A DNA stretch of 64,000 nt from an uncultured Pseudovibrio sp. (GCA_947496145.1 CANMBS010000016.1:41838-105837); one strand, 5' to 3'. Counted from the first letter of the stretch, positions 8,407 through 17,778 are shown. The notes: a model not told the origin generated them from the sequence alone. Program-made: numbers and translations.

Positions 8407-9225
8407 ATGATTTTCGCGCAGCTTACAGACATTCACATCAAGGCTGGCGGAGCACTCGCATATAACTGCGTTGATACGCTTTCTCATTTGAGAGACGCAG
8501 TGAACCACTTGAATGCCTTTCGTCCCGAGCTTGATTTCGTGGTGATCAGTGGTGATCTCGTGGATTTGGGAGGTGCTGATGAATACACTATGTTTCGACA
8601 GGAGATTGATCAGTTAGAGATGCCGTTTTTCGTTATTCCCGGCAATCACGATAACCGGGATGTGATGCGTAAAGCGTTTGCTGACCATGATTATCTGACG
8701 AAGGCCGGGGCTCTTCAGTTCTCAATTGAGAAAGACGGTCTGCGGATCATAGGTCTGGACACCACAATTCCGGGAGAATTTGACGGACATTTTGAAGCGG
8801 ATAAGCAAGCGTGGCTGCGCGATGAACTGGCAGCTCATAAAGACCAGCCAACACTCGTGTTTATGCATCACCCTCCCTTTAAAACCGGCATTGAGCATAT
8901 GGACGATATTATGCTGAAGCGTGCGGATGAAGATTTCTGGCCTCTTATGCAAGGACAAAGTCAGGTGCAGCAGATCGCCTGCGGGCATGTGCATCGGGCA
9001 ATTGAGGTGTTTAAGAACGGAATTCCGGTGAGTATTTCACCAGCAGCAAGCCATCAGGTGACACTTGATCTGGAACCGGGTGGGCAGGCGAGCTTTGTAA
9101 TGGATCCACCTGCTGTGCGCATCTTCCGCTGGACAGGGAGCGAGCTGGTCAATCACCTGAGTTTTATTGGGGACTATGGCGCAAAGCACTTTTTCTTTGC
9201 TCAGGATGACGCAGCTTCGGCTTAA
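8407..9225 (+). CDS. Metallophosphoesterase, CpdA-like cyclic nucleotide phosphodiesterase
   Basis: A 272-residue calcineurin-like phosphoesterase. All metal-site motifs are present in order: D-x-H in QLTDIHI near the N-terminus, GDLVD, GNHDNR, HHPP and GHVHR. The spacing matches class III cyclic-nucleotide phosphodiesterases (CpdA/Rv0805 type), so hydrolysis of cAMP or a related phosphodiester is likely but substrate cannot be read from sequence. The ATG at 8407 follows CAGGAGAAG. The stop codon overlaps by 4 nt the stop of the convergent gene at 9222. Confidence 0.85.
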   Translation: MIFAQLTDIHIKAGGALAYNCVDTLSHLRDAVNHLNAFRPELDFVVISGDLVDLGGADEYTMFRQEIDQLEMPFFVIPGNHDNRDVMRKAFADHDYLTKAGALQFSIEKDGLRIIGLDTTIPGEFDGHFEADKQAWLRDELAAHKDQPTLVFMHHPPFKTGIEHMDDIMLKRADEDFWPLMQGQSQVQQIACGHVHRAIEVFKNGIPVSISPAASHQVTLDLEPGGQASFVMDPPAVRIFRWTGSELVNHLSFIGDYGAKHFFFAQDDAASA

Positions 9226-9923
9226 ACAGTATTATCTGCCATTTGCGGCCTCTCATCATCGGTGAGGATATCTTGCGATACTGCCGCCCCCATTTCCTGA
9301 AGTGCTTCTTTTTGCAGCTTCCAGGCATTTTGGTTGGACGCGAGTATGGCAGGGTCACACAGCTCAACACGGTATCCTCTGTCGAGGGCTCCGATGGCAG
9401 TGTTCTTAACGCAGGCGTTGCCATCCAGCCCACAGAGGATCAGGTGATCAATGCGGTGCTCCTTCAGGAACTCAGAGAGAGCTGGTTCCCAAAAGGCGTC
9501 ACTCTTCGACTTTTCCAGATCCAGATCAGGTTTGGCGGTGATACGCGGGTCCATTGCCAGACCATCTGAGCCTTGTGCTCCCAGTCCCCTGCCGATGAGC
9601 CGGATTATCTGATTGGTGTACCAGCCCCTGTATACGTGCCGAACGGAGATCACTGGCCAGCCCTGCTCTTTTGCAAAGACTGCAAGTTCATTTGTATAAT
9701 TGAGTCGGGACTGAAGATAGTCTGCCTCCCACTTACGGGAGCCAACTTCCCTGGTAAAATCCGTTTGCATGTCGATGATGAGCAGAGCTGTTCCGTTACG
9801 TGCTTCACCGCGAATTGATGGCCCGCCGGAAGGGGTTTGCAGGCGCATGGTGTCCCAGAGCGTATAAGCAACAACAGCCAGTACAAACAGCCCGACCACC
9901 AAAGCAAGAGCAAGCACAGTCAT
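9222..9923 (-). CDS. Membrane-anchored isochorismatase-family cysteine hydrolase
   Basis: A 233-residue protein. An N-terminal hydrophobic helix (about residues 3-22) acts as signal anchor and is followed by the isochorismatase/nicotinamidase fold. Visible triad elements are Asp in LLIIDMQTDF, a Lys in DLEKSKSDAF and Cys in CGLDGNACVKNTA. These enzymes hydrolyse amides or enol ethers through the Cys. The anchor suggests the domain faces the periplasm or membrane surface, which is uncommon for the family. Substrate unknown. It converges on the phosphoesterase gene; panB is the next gene upstream on the same strand, about 110 nt away. Confidence 0.8.
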   Translation of the reverse strand: MTVLALALVVGLFVLAVVAYTLWDTMRLQTPSGGPSIRGEARNGTALLIIDMQTDFTREVGSRKWEADYLQSRLNYTNELAVFAKEQGWPVISVRHVYRGWYTNQIIRLIGRGLGAQGSDGLAMDPRITAKPDLDLEKSKSDAFWEPALSEFLKEHRIDHLILCGLDGNACVKNTAIGALDRGYRVELCDPAILASNQNAWKLQKEALQEMGAAVSQDILTDDERPQMADNTV

Positions 9924-10035
9924 CCCCCCACACTAATGCACAGTAACAGGAGTGCATTATCATGAGGGAAGCGACACAAGACAATCTTCGAAATTTGAGA
10001 GCAACGCCAGATAAAGCTGAGCGGATTATTCTGGA

Positions 10036-10842
10036 TTAATAGATTTCTTCAACCGCAGGAAACTGCTCCCGGCGCACATCATCTGCATATTGCTTAACAC
10101 TGGCTTCAATCTGATCTTTCAAAGCTGCATACTTGCGCACAAACTTGGGTGTCTTGTCGAACATGCCCAGCATGTCGTCTGTTACCAGGACCTGACCATC
10201 ACAATCAACGGAAGCGCCAATGCCGATGGTCGGGATTGCAATACTGTCAGAAATCTCGCGGGCGACTTCGTCTTTGGTGCCTTCAACCACCACACAGAAT
10301 GCACCGGCTTCAGTGACAAGTCGTGCACACTCCAGCTGCTCTTTGCGGCTTTCTTCGGTTTTGCCAGCCACTTTGTAGCCGCCCTCCACATGAAGGTACT
10401 GCGGGCGTAAACCGATGTGGGCGACCACCGGAATGCCTCGGTCAACGAGGAAGCGGATGGTTTCAGGCGCGGCTGAATTATACTCCAGCTTGACCGCCTG
10501 ACAGCCGGTTTCCTGCATCACACGAAGGGCGTTGCGGTAGGCAGCCTGAGGGCTTTCCTCAAATGATCCGAATGGCATATCAACAACGACAAGTGCGTTT
10601 TTGCAGCCACGCATCACCGCTTTACCGTGCATGATCATCATATCCAGCGTGACGGCTGTTGTGTCCGGCAAGCCATGCAACACCATGCCGACGCTGTCAC
10701 CAACAAGTAAGAGGTCACAGTGTTCATCCAGCATTTGCGCAACAGGAGCTGTGTAGGCAGTGAGGCAGACCAGCTTGTGGTGCCCTTTGGCCTTCATGAT
10801 GTCTTTAACTGTTTTTCGGCGCGTAGCAGCGGTGTGCGACAT
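10036..10842 (-). CDS. panB: 3-methyl-2-oxobutanoate hydroxymethyltransferase
   Basis: A 268-residue cytosolic enzyme of pantothenate (CoA) synthesis, transferring a hydroxymethyl group from methylene-tetrahydrofolate to ketoisovalerate. Motifs: LVCLTAYTAPVAQMLDEH, LLVGDSVGMVLHG (Mg2+-binding Asp) and a distal GIGASVDCDGQVLVTDDMLG segment typical of PanB. Length is normal (260-280). No panC is adjacent, so the pathway is split in this genome. Neighbours on both sides are unrelated. Confidence 0.93.
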   Translation of the reverse strand: MSHTAATRRKTVKDIMKAKGHHKLVCLTAYTAPVAQMLDEHCDLLLVGDSVGMVLHGLPDTTAVTLDMMIMHGKAVMRGCKNALVVVDMPFGSFEESPQAAYRNALRVMQETGCQAVKLEYNSAAPETIRFLVDRGIPVVAHIGLRPQYLHVEGGYKVAGKTEESRKEQLECARLVTEAGAFCVVVEGTKDEVAREISDSIAIPTIGIGASVDCDGQVLVTDDMLGMFDKTPKFVRKYAALKDQIEASVKQYADDVRREQFPAVEEIY

Positions 10843-10988
10843 GGTGTGAGTGCCCGTTTAGCTGACTTTATCGTTGGTTTTATGTTCGCCCCGCGCAAAT
10901 CCAGTTTATTGCGCATGAACATTCCGGTTTGCACATTAGGGGATTTCCCTAGCGCACCCAATGGGACTTTTGTTCCGGTCTGCACCAT

Positions 10989-12017
10989 TCACAGTTGAGT
11001 TGTGGATTTTTTAAACTGACTGGGTGTCTGACCCGTCCATTGTTTAAAGGCCCTGCGAAATACGCGCGGGTCCGAGTAGCCCAGTTCAACTGCAATTTCG
11101 TCAGTCGACAAGCGCGACCACAGCAGCAGTTCGATGGCCTGTGACTGGCGGATCTGTGAGAGGATACTGCGGAATGAAACCTGAAAGGCTGCGAGCTTGC
11201 GCCTGAAGCTACGCTCGCTCATGGAAAAAACCCCGGCGACCTCCTCAACACTGGGAGTGGTTTTCAGGCGGCGACGCACTTCTTCCTCAACAGTTCTGAT
11301 GAAATCGAGGCGGTTATGTTCTTCGCTCATCATGTCAGCGAGCAGACTTTCCACTTCGAGACGTATGAACCTGTCTGCGGTTGCTTGCGGATGCTCTAAC
11401 TTTTGAGCATTAAAAAGAATGGCGTTTCTGGAGCATGAGAAACTGACTTTAGGTCCCAGTGCCTGCTTATAAAGGCCCGTTTTTTCAGGTTGAGGCTGCA
11501 TCATCTGAATCTGGCTGATTGCCGTTTCTCCTCCCGTCGTAAACCGGACAACACCAACCATAGCGGCAAACAGCTCCTGCACGAAGAAAGAGAGTAATGC
11601 CGGTTCGTGAAAGCGGCTGCGAACGATGACGGCAAGATGCTCGGCTTCCGGGACAACATCGATCTCCAGCATGCTGCCTGTGAGGCGGTGATAGCGAATG
11701 CCAAATTCCAGCGCTTCGCGACTGCTTGCGCAAGCCATGACTCCGAGGCTTACCAGTCCAAGTGATGTTATGGGCTGGCGGTATCCAACAGCGAGACCGA
11801 GGCTCTCATCTCCTGTAAGTACCAGTGCTTTCAGGATAATGAGCCTGCTTTGCTGATAGGAAAGCCGTGCGTTGTGAGACAGGAGTTTAGAGGTGTTGTC
11901 TTGCAGGCCCTGCGGCAATATCTTTTCTGGCCGGATGCCACGGGCTTCAAGCTCCTGAAAGAGATAGCGCAGGAGGTGCGGAGGTACTTTTGAGCCGGAT
12001 GCCTGATAATTTTCCAT
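10989..12017 (-). CDS. AraC-family transcriptional regulator
   Basis: About 342 residues. The N-terminal two-thirds match the OruR/ArgR-type 'arabinose-binding' sensor domain of long AraC proteins (LGLVSLGVMACASSREALEF). The C-terminus has two helix-turn-helices (VEEVAGVFSMSERSFRRKLA and TDEIAVELGYSDPRVFRRAF) followed by the PSQFKK end. ATG at 12017 is chosen because AGGGGAAGG lies just before it; ATGs at 12044 and 12053 lack such a site. It is divergent from the monooxygenase gene at 12171 across about 150 bp, so it is the natural candidate regulator of the monooxygenase/SDR pair; the inducer is unknown. Confidence 0.85.
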   Translation of the reverse strand: MENYQASGSKVPPHLLRYLFQELEARGIRPEKILPQGLQDNTSKLLSHNARLSYQQSRLIILKALVLTGDESLGLAVGYRQPITSLGLVSLGVMACASSREALEFGIRYHRLTGSMLEIDVVPEAEHLAVIVRSRFHEPALLSFFVQELFAAMVGVVRFTTGGETAISQIQMMQPQPEKTGLYKQALGPKVSFSCSRNAILFNAQKLEHPQATADRFIRLEVESLLADMMSEEHNRLDFIRTVEEEVRRRLKTTPSVEEVAGVFSMSERSFRRKLAAFQVSFRSILSQIRQSQAIELLLWSRLSTDEIAVELGYSDPRVFRRAFKQWTGQTPSQFKKSTTQL

Positions 12018-12170
12018 TGTCCTTCCCCTTGCAGCTGTGCTCATGCTAGCCAAAATCCATCTCTGACCGCAAGATGTGACCGGAATTGTCCTAGGTGTGT
12101 CCGCATATGTCCTTCTGCTTTCCGCCAGGTTTCCCTTAAGGTAAGATTTTCACAGTTCGGGGAGGGAACG

Positions 12171-13553
12171 GTGGAGATTACTGACAGAGGAGACGCGGTC
12201 TGCATTATTGGTGCAGGCCCTGCCGGGCTTGTGATGGCCCGAGCTTTACAGCATTGCGGGCTGGACTGGGATCAGTTTGATCCTAATCCGGATGTGGGCG
12301 GACTATGGGATATCTCGCACAAAGGCACTGCCATTTATGAGAGTGCGCATTTTATCAGTTCGCGCAGTCTTTCCGGGTTTGCTGATTTTCCCATGCCGGA
12401 GCATTTTGCAGATTACCCCAAACACACTGAAATCTTGCAGTATCTGCATAGCTTTACTGAAGCCTATGGTCTTCGGGAGAAGATCACTTTTGGCACCAGC
12501 GCGAAGATGCTGAGGAAGACTAATCAGGACCGCTGGCAGGTGGAGCTTTCCAACGGGGAGCTGCGGGAATACAAGGCGGTGGTGTGTGCTACGGGTTCTC
12601 AGTGGCAAGCCAACATGCCGGAGTTGAAAGGCACCTTTGAGGGAGAAATCCGGCACAGCCAGACCTATAAAGATATCCGTGAGTTTGACGGCAAACGAGT
12701 GCTTGTTATCGGTGCTGGCAATTCGGGCTGCGATATTGCCTGCGATGCGGCTGTGATGGGGGAGAAGTCTTTTATCTCCATGCGCCGTGGATATCACATT
12801 ATTCCTAAACATGTATTTGGAATGCCCGCTGATGTGTTTGCCGATGGCGGGCCAGATTTGCCCGTTTGGATGATCCGTCCATTTTTCACTCTGCTTTTAC
12901 GCATGTTCAACGGCAACCTGCAACGGCTGGGGATACCCAAGCCTGACCACAAGCTGTTTGAGACGCACCCGGTGCTTAACACACAACTGGTGCATGCCCT
13001 TCAGCATGGGGATGTCACTGTCAAACCGGATGTGGAACGGCTTGATGGCAAAGAAGTTGTTTTCAAAGACGGTAGCCGGGAACAGATTGATCTGATCTTG
13101 TGCGCCACAGGATATAACCAGCGGCTGGATTTTGCGGGTGAGTATTTCAGTTATGAAGGCGGGCGACCAAAGATGTTCATTCAGGCCGCTTCCCGCGAGC
13201 ATAAGAATCTGTTCGGGATCAGTTATATCGAGACAAATTCAGGAGCTTACAAGCGCTTTGATTATATGGCGGGTCTTGTTGCCAACTATCTGAAGGACCA
13301 GCGCGATAATCCTTCACAAGCGGCACAGATGGAGCAGATAATCCAGAATGAAACACCTGATCTGACAGGTGGCATTCAGTTTCAGGATACGGACCGGCAC
13401 GTAGGTTATTGCGATGCTGTCACTCACACCAAGTATGTGAAGAAGCTTTATAAGCGCATGGGCTGGACCTTCCCCGAGGATATCAGATTCAAGCGTGCTG
13501 CCCCTAAGCCACAAGCAGCTGAAGGTGAGAAAAAAGCGGAGGCGGTCGCATGA
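12171..13553 (+). CDS. Flavin-containing monooxygenase (class B, FMO-like)
   Basis: A 460-residue flavoprotein. FAD-binding GAGPAGLVMA lies near residue 15 and the NADPH-binding Rossmann motif VIGAGNSGCD near residue 180. Between them FEGEIRHSQTY matches the FMO/Baeyer-Villiger identifying sequence F-x-G-x-x-x-H-x-x-x-Y. Such enzymes oxygenate soft nucleophiles (N, S) or ketones with NADPH and O2; substrate unknown. The C-terminal 15 residues are Ala/Lys/Glu-rich. GTG is the start, with GGGGAGGG 4-10 nt before it. It overlaps the following SDR gene as ATGA, indicating a two-gene operon, divergent from an AraC regulator. Confidence 0.85.
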   Translation: MEITDRGDAVCIIGAGPAGLVMARALQHCGLDWDQFDPNPDVGGLWDISHKGTAIYESAHFISSRSLSGFADFPMPEHFADYPKHTEILQYLHSFTEAYGLREKITFGTSAKMLRKTNQDRWQVELSNGELREYKAVVCATGSQWQANMPELKGTFEGEIRHSQTYKDIREFDGKRVLVIGAGNSGCDIACDAAVMGEKSFISMRRGYHIIPKHVFGMPADVFADGGPDLPVWMIRPFFTLLLRMFNGNLQRLGIPKPDHKLFETHPVLNTQLVHALQHGDVTVKPDVERLDGKEVVFKDGSREQIDLILCATGYNQRLDFAGEYFSYEGGRPKMFIQAASREHKNLFGISYIETNSGAYKRFDYMAGLVANYLKDQRDNPSQAAQMEQIIQNETPDLTGGIQFQDTDRHVGYCDAVTHTKYVKKLYKRMGWTFPEDIRFKRAAPKPQAAEGEKKAEAVA

Positions 13554-14470
13554 GTTCCTATCGCTTTGAGGGCCGCACTGCTGTCATCACGGGGGGTGGT
13601 GGAGACATTGCAGGGCATGTTGCAAAACGCCTTCATCAGCGCGGAATGAATCTCGTTCTGGCGGACAAAAACGGGCGGGCTGCACAGGAGCTTCAAGCAG
13701 AGCTGGACAACTTGCGGGTTCATGTGTTTGAAGGTGACCTGACAGTGCGCACGGAGATGGAACGCCTCTTACGCGAGGTGGAAGAGAACTTTGGCGTGCT
13801 GGATGTGCTGATCAACAATATGGCGACCACCAAGGTTGCGCGCTTTCATGAGCGTACGCCGGAAAGCATAGAAGAAGAGATCACCATCAACATGGTTGCT
13901 CCACTTGTGCTTAGCAGGCTGGCGGTCCCCTATCTACTGAAGGGAGATGATCCGCGCATCATCACCACCACATCGCTGGGTGGTATTCAGCCACTTCGTG
14001 AAACGCCAATTTATGCGGCAACCAAGTTTGGCCTCAGGGGTGCTATGCTCTCTTTTGCACTTGATGAAGAGCTGCATGGCATTAAGGTGAGTTGCGTTTT
14101 GCCAACTGCAACTGATACATACATGTTACGTCAGGAAGCTCTGGAAGGCGGCAGTGTGCTCAACTTCATCGATGACCCGCAATCGCCCAGCGTGGTGGCA
14201 GACCAGTTTGTGAAGCATCTGGAAAAGCCGTGTCTGGAGCGATATCCCAAAGCCAGCGATTCCTGGCTGACCCGCCTTGCTATGCTGTTACCTAATATGA
14301 TGCCACGCATTCTGCCGTTTTTTGAGAAAAAAGGGCGACGCGGTATGGCTAAGTATGTTGCATCGTTGCGCAGGCAGGGTCTGCTGATTGAGGTTGATGG
14401 CAAGCTTTATCAGCGGCAACGGCTTTATTTGTATAAACCAGAGATGGTGCCGGAACTGGAAGACAGCTAA
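13550..14470 (+). CDS. Short-chain dehydrogenase/reductase
   Basis: A 306-residue Rossmann oxidoreductase. Cofactor motif TGGGGDIAGHVAKRL at the N-terminus, INNMA in place of NNAG, catalytic Ser in TTTSLGG and the YAATK catalytic Tyr/Lys pair. It is longer than the usual 250 because of a C-terminal extension of about 60 residues with LLPNMMPRILPFF, which may contact membrane. It is coupled to the monooxygenase by a 4-nt overlap and probably oxidises or reduces a substrate or product of that enzyme. It converges on the oxidase at 14472. Confidence 0.82.
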   Translation: MSSYRFEGRTAVITGGGGDIAGHVAKRLHQRGMNLVLADKNGRAAQELQAELDNLRVHVFEGDLTVRTEMERLLREVEENFGVLDVLINNMATTKVARFHERTPESIEEEITINMVAPLVLSRLAVPYLLKGDDPRIITTTSLGGIQPLRETPIYAATKFGLRGAMLSFALDEELHGIKVSCVLPTATDTYMLRQEALEGGSVLNFIDDPQSPSVVADQFVKHLEKPCLERYPKASDSWLTRLAMLLPNMMPRILPFFEKKGRRGMAKYVASLRRQGLLIEVDGKLYQRQRLYLYKPEMVPELEDS

Positions 14471-14471
14471 C

Positions 14472-15779
14472 TTAAAGCCTGTCTCTCAGGGCATAATAGA
14501 GCATGCCCAGCACCATGAGTGGCCAGCGCAAATGGCGTCCGCCGGGAAAGGCGCGGGTGGGGACTTTTTCCATCACGTCAAACCGACTGGCCTGACCGTC
14601 GATAGCCTCTGCCAGCAATTGCCCTGCAAGGGTTGCCATACCAACGCCGTGGCCGGAAAAACCGCTTGCATTGAGCATATTAGGGGCAAGTTTTGCAAAG
14701 TACGGCATACGGTTGAGGGTGATGCCCAGTGTACCGCCCCAACCGTATTCTATTGCTGTGTCTTTAAGCTGCGGGTAGATTTCCAGCATGGGTTTGCGCA
14801 CAAAGGCTTTCACGTCCTGCGGGAACTGGAAGCTGTAGCTTTCCCCTCCGCCGAACAGAAGCCGGTTATCCGCTGACAGGCGGTAGTAATTGATGACGAA
14901 TTTGGAATCAGCCACTGCGGCATTGTTCGCTATAAGAGACTTTGCAAGGTTGTCTGAGAGCTGCTCTGTAGCAACTATGTAATTGTTGATGGGCATAACA
15001 TGCGAGGCAACACGCTTTTCCAACTTGTCGATATAGCCGTTGCAGGCAAAGATCACATAGCGGGCAGTCACCTGTCCGTTTGCAAGTTTGATCCGTGCAG
15101 GTTCTGTGCGCTGGATATGAAGCGCCTCTGAGTTTTCAAAAATCTGCACACCAGCTTTGTGGCAGGCCTGCGCCAGACCCAGCACATAGTTGAGAGGATG
15201 CAGATGGGCTGCTCCCATATCCAGTGTCCCGCCATGATACGCCGGGGTATCAAGCAATTCCCGCATCTCAGCTTTATCGACAAAGCGAATTTGCTCGTAG
15301 CCATATGACTTATTGAGCTTTTCTGCGTAGGCTTTGCTTCCGGGCACAAAGCCGGGTTTGTGGTCTGCGTGAATAATTCCGGGCGTTAGATCACAGGTAA
15401 TCTGATGTCTGACAATGAGGCTCTTCACAAGTGCTTTAGAGGCTTCGCTCAGGTCCCAGAGTTGTCTGGCACGGTCTAATCCCACAAGATTTTCGAGGGT
15501 GTTCTGGTCACTGCGCTGGCCTGTTCCCAGTTGTCCGCCATTGCGACCGGATGCGCCCCAGCCGACGCGGTGTGCTTCCAGCACGTGGACCTTATAGCCG
15601 CGCTCTGCCAGATGCAGCGCTGCGGACAGGCCAGTGTAGCCAGCACCGATAACACAGACATCACAGCTTTGCTCACCTTCCAGTCTGGGGAAGGAAAGCT
15701 GCCTGTTCGCTGTTGCTGCATAGTAGGAAGCCGGGTAATGGCCTGCCTTATCATTGGCATGCAGAAAGCCCTGTGACAT
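14472..15779 (-). CDS. FAD-dependent amine/amino-acid oxidase (DAO family, PuuB-like)
   Basis: About 435 residues of the DAO fold. VCVIGAGYTGLSAALHL binds FAD, followed by VLEAHRVGWGASGRNGGQ, the signature of gamma-glutamylputrescine oxidase/glycine-oxidase-like proteins. The ending contains YFAKLAPNMLNASGFSGHGV. PuuB oxidises gamma-glutamylputrescine. The next gene upstream on the same strand encodes a class I glutamine amidotransferase, which would fit the puu theme, but no puuA or puuC is present, so the substrate is a guess. ATG at 15779 is preceded by TAGGATC. Confidence 0.78.
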   Translation of the reverse strand: MSQGFLHANDKAGHYPASYYAATANRQLSFPRLEGEQSCDVCVIGAGYTGLSAALHLAERGYKVHVLEAHRVGWGASGRNGGQLGTGQRSDQNTLENLVGLDRARQLWDLSEASKALVKSLIVRHQITCDLTPGIIHADHKPGFVPGSKAYAEKLNKSYGYEQIRFVDKAEMRELLDTPAYHGGTLDMGAAHLHPLNYVLGLAQACHKAGVQIFENSEALHIQRTEPARIKLANGQVTARYVIFACNGYIDKLEKRVASHVMPINNYIVATEQLSDNLAKSLIANNAAVADSKFVINYYRLSADNRLLFGGGESYSFQFPQDVKAFVRKPMLEIYPQLKDTAIEYGWGGTLGITLNRMPYFAKLAPNMLNASGFSGHGVGMATLAGQLLAEAIDGQASRFDVMEKVPTRAFPGGRHLRWPLMVLGMLYYALRDRL

Positions 15780-15837
15780 GATCCTACAAATCCTCAAGGG
15801 TTACGACCAGCTCTGACTGACAGATGATGAAGGGCCG

Positions 15838-15940
15838 CTAAAGCAGTTCGCGTTTAAGCTGAAACGCTTGATCTGCTTTAGCTTTTGTTTTGCGTATCTT
15901 TATCTGAAAACCGGTGTCCACTTTTCAGAGATACGCTTTA
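15838..15940. repeat. Bimodular palindromic intergenic repeat, copy 1
   Basis: A 103-nt element nearly identical to 58017-58120. The left module is bounded by CTAAAGCAG and CTGCTTTAG with inner GCGTTTAA/GAAACGC. The right module is GCGTATCT...TCTGAAAA with TTTTCAGAGATACGC. Its last three bases (TTA at 15938-15940) supply the TAA stop of the amidotransferase gene on the minus strand. The layout resembles short palindromic repeats common in Rhizobiales intergenic DNA (from memory). Confidence 0.8.
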
Positions 15941-16684
15941 GGTCTCCTGTTCTTCCTGCTTTTCCCGAACAGCGGCTTGCTGAATAAAGTTGATGATCAT
16001 ACGAGCAACCTCCGGGATCTGCATTGGAGCTTCTGAAGACTTGATCGCGTGATCTGCGATATCCTCTGGCAGACTATCACCGCGCCGCTCCTTAAACAGG
16101 GAGATAGCGAACTCTCTGTTAAATTCCGGGTGCCCCTGAAAAGTCAGCGCTCTGCCTTTGTAATCAATGGCAGCAAACTCGCAGAAATCGGAGGATGCAA
16201 TTACTTCACCATCCTCAGGTAGCTTTACCACCTGATCTTGATGGTAAGCCTCGATGGAAAAACTGGTTAGCCCCTCAGGCATCCAGTTGGGACTCTGGAG
16301 AATGTAGTAGGTGCAGACCCCACAGCCCCAACCTTTATCAGATTTTTCTGCGGAACCGCCCAGCGCTTCTGCAAGGATCTGATGCCCAAAGCAGATGCCA
16401 ACGATGGGTACGTGTTGGTCATATGCTTTTTTCAGGAAGGTTTTGAGTGGTTCAATCCAGCCAAGATCGTCATAGACGCCGTGTTTTGACCCTGTGATCA
16501 GCCAGCCATCACAGTCGTGAACGGTTTGAGGCAACTGACCGTCCACCACGGGATAGGACATATAGTGCCAGTCGGCGCCCTGATCTTTCAGGAGCCTTTC
16601 GAACATGGACGGGTACTCACCGAAACTTCTGCTTAGATTTTCGGGTGGCCGGCCAACTTCCAGAATTCCAAGTTTAAAGGTCAA
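15938..16684 (-). CDS. Type 1 glutamine amidotransferase-like protein
   Basis: A 248-residue class I GATase domain. Nucleophile elbow GICFGHQIL and a distal FQGHPEF provide the Cys-His-Glu triad. It resembles stand-alone 'GMP synthase-like' amidotransferases (LITGSKHGVYDD near the N-terminal third), which hydrolyse glutamine or gamma-glutamyl amides. PuuD belongs to a related group, and the downstream DAO oxidase is PuuB-like, so gamma-glutamyl hydrolysis is plausible but unproven. Its TAA stop is contributed by the adjoining repeat. The last ten residues are Glu/Gln/Lys-rich. Confidence 0.8.
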   Translation of the reverse strand: MTFKLGILEVGRPPENLSRSFGEYPSMFERLLKDQGADWHYMSYPVVDGQLPQTVHDCDGWLITGSKHGVYDDLGWIEPLKTFLKKAYDQHVPIVGICFGHQILAEALGGSAEKSDKGWGCGVCTYYILQSPNWMPEGLTSFSIEAYHQDQVVKLPEDGEVIASSDFCEFAAIDYKGRALTFQGHPEFNREFAISLFKERRGDSLPEDIADHAIKSSEAPMQIPEVARMIINFIQQAAVREKQEEQET

Positions 16685-16794
16685 AGATCACTCCAAAATA
16701 TGAAAGGCTGTCACCACACTAAATCAGATGATTAATCAGTTATATCTCGTAGGGTTTGCCCCTGTAAACTCTTCTGCATGGCTTGTTTGCTTAA

Positions 16795-17685
16795 TCATTG
16801 CTCCGTACTGCTCAGCTTGAAGGCAGGGAGATGAGCAATGGCGCGTCTTAGTGCATCCGTTTCCGGTGTCGCTTTGAAGTCTGGCAATAACTCATCAAAC
16901 CGGGTGCGATCCATCCAATGAGGTGTGTCCCAGAGGTAGCGCATTTCCAGCAGGTGTTTTGCCATGGGCCAGAAAGGTTTGCTCAATTTCATCAACCACC
17001 AGTTAAACCTCTTAATGCTCACCGCCTTTTTTGTCAGGTCAGACAGTGCGCTCTGCAACTCCTTACCAGTCCATATGTAACCTGGAAAAGCGATGTCTTC
17101 ATAGGTGCCCAATGCCTCCCGCATCTCAAGGAGCTGGAGGGCTGCCCGGGTCATGTCAGGCAGATAGGCCCACGCATGGGGAACTCCTGTGTTACCGGGA
17201 TAAATGAGTTTGCCTTGTTCCAGTCGGGGCACCATGATCCTGTCAAACCAGTTGCCGCTGGCCGATGTGTCGAGAAAATCACCACCTCTGAGTATGATGG
17301 TACGTACGCCGGATTCTTTATAAAGGCGTTCCATTTCGATGCGGATGAGGCCGAGTTCATTGGTTGCGTTTTGTGGAGTGTGCGCGCCGATGGGCGGAAC
17401 CATAGCAGGGCCGTAGCAATAGATATTGCCGGGGATGATGACAGTGGCCCCTGAGTGCTTTGCAGCTTCAATCACCTGCCGGGTAAAGGGCAAGGTATCG
17501 CGTTTCCAGAGCGGATAAGGGGGATTGGCACCGTTGATGATTACATGAACGCCTTTTGCAGCTTTCTTCATGTTTTGGGTTTTGCGATCAAAAACGCGAA
17601 TTTCCCAGTCTGCTGCTTTGAGCTGCGCGATCATGTTTTTAGAAAACCGGCCTGTGGCCCCTAAGATCAAAGCTACAGATTTCAT
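16795..17685 (-). CDS. NAD(P)-dependent epimerase/reductase (extended SDR)
   Basis: A 296-residue Rossmann protein with LILGATGRFSKNMIAQL at the N-terminus and a VIIPGNIYCYGP segment in which the YxxxK pair of classical SDRs is not conserved, as in NmrA-like/atypical SDRs. Function unknown; binding of a nucleotide-linked or small hydrophobic substrate is typical of the group. It is divergent from the LysR gene at 17779 with a 93-bp shared promoter region, which suggests control by that regulator. Confidence 0.72.
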   Translation of the reverse strand: MKSVALILGATGRFSKNMIAQLKAADWEIRVFDRKTQNMKKAAKGVHVIINGANPPYPLWKRDTLPFTRQVIEAAKHSGATVIIPGNIYCYGPAMVPPIGAHTPQNATNELGLIRIEMERLYKESGVRTIILRGGDFLDTSASGNWFDRIMVPRLEQGKLIYPGNTGVPHAWAYLPDMTRAALQLLEMREALGTYEDIAFPGYIWTGKELQSALSDLTKKAVSIKRFNWWLMKLSKPFWPMAKHLLEMRYLWDTPHWMDRTRFDELLPDFKATPETDALRRAIAHLPAFKLSSTEQ

Positions 17686-17778
17686 CGGTTAACTCCTGCG
17701 GATTTACGTTCTGGCTATGATATTAGACGCTGCATTACCGATGTAAATTCGAATGAATTGCAGATATGATATTCAATT

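Noticed and set aside
9962..10039. A 25-codon ORF (MREATQDNLRNLRATPDKAE...) between panB and the isochorismatase-like gene
   Set aside because: It faintly recalls the N-terminus of DUF559 nuclease-like proteins, but it is too short, overlaps the end of panB and lacks a ribosome site.
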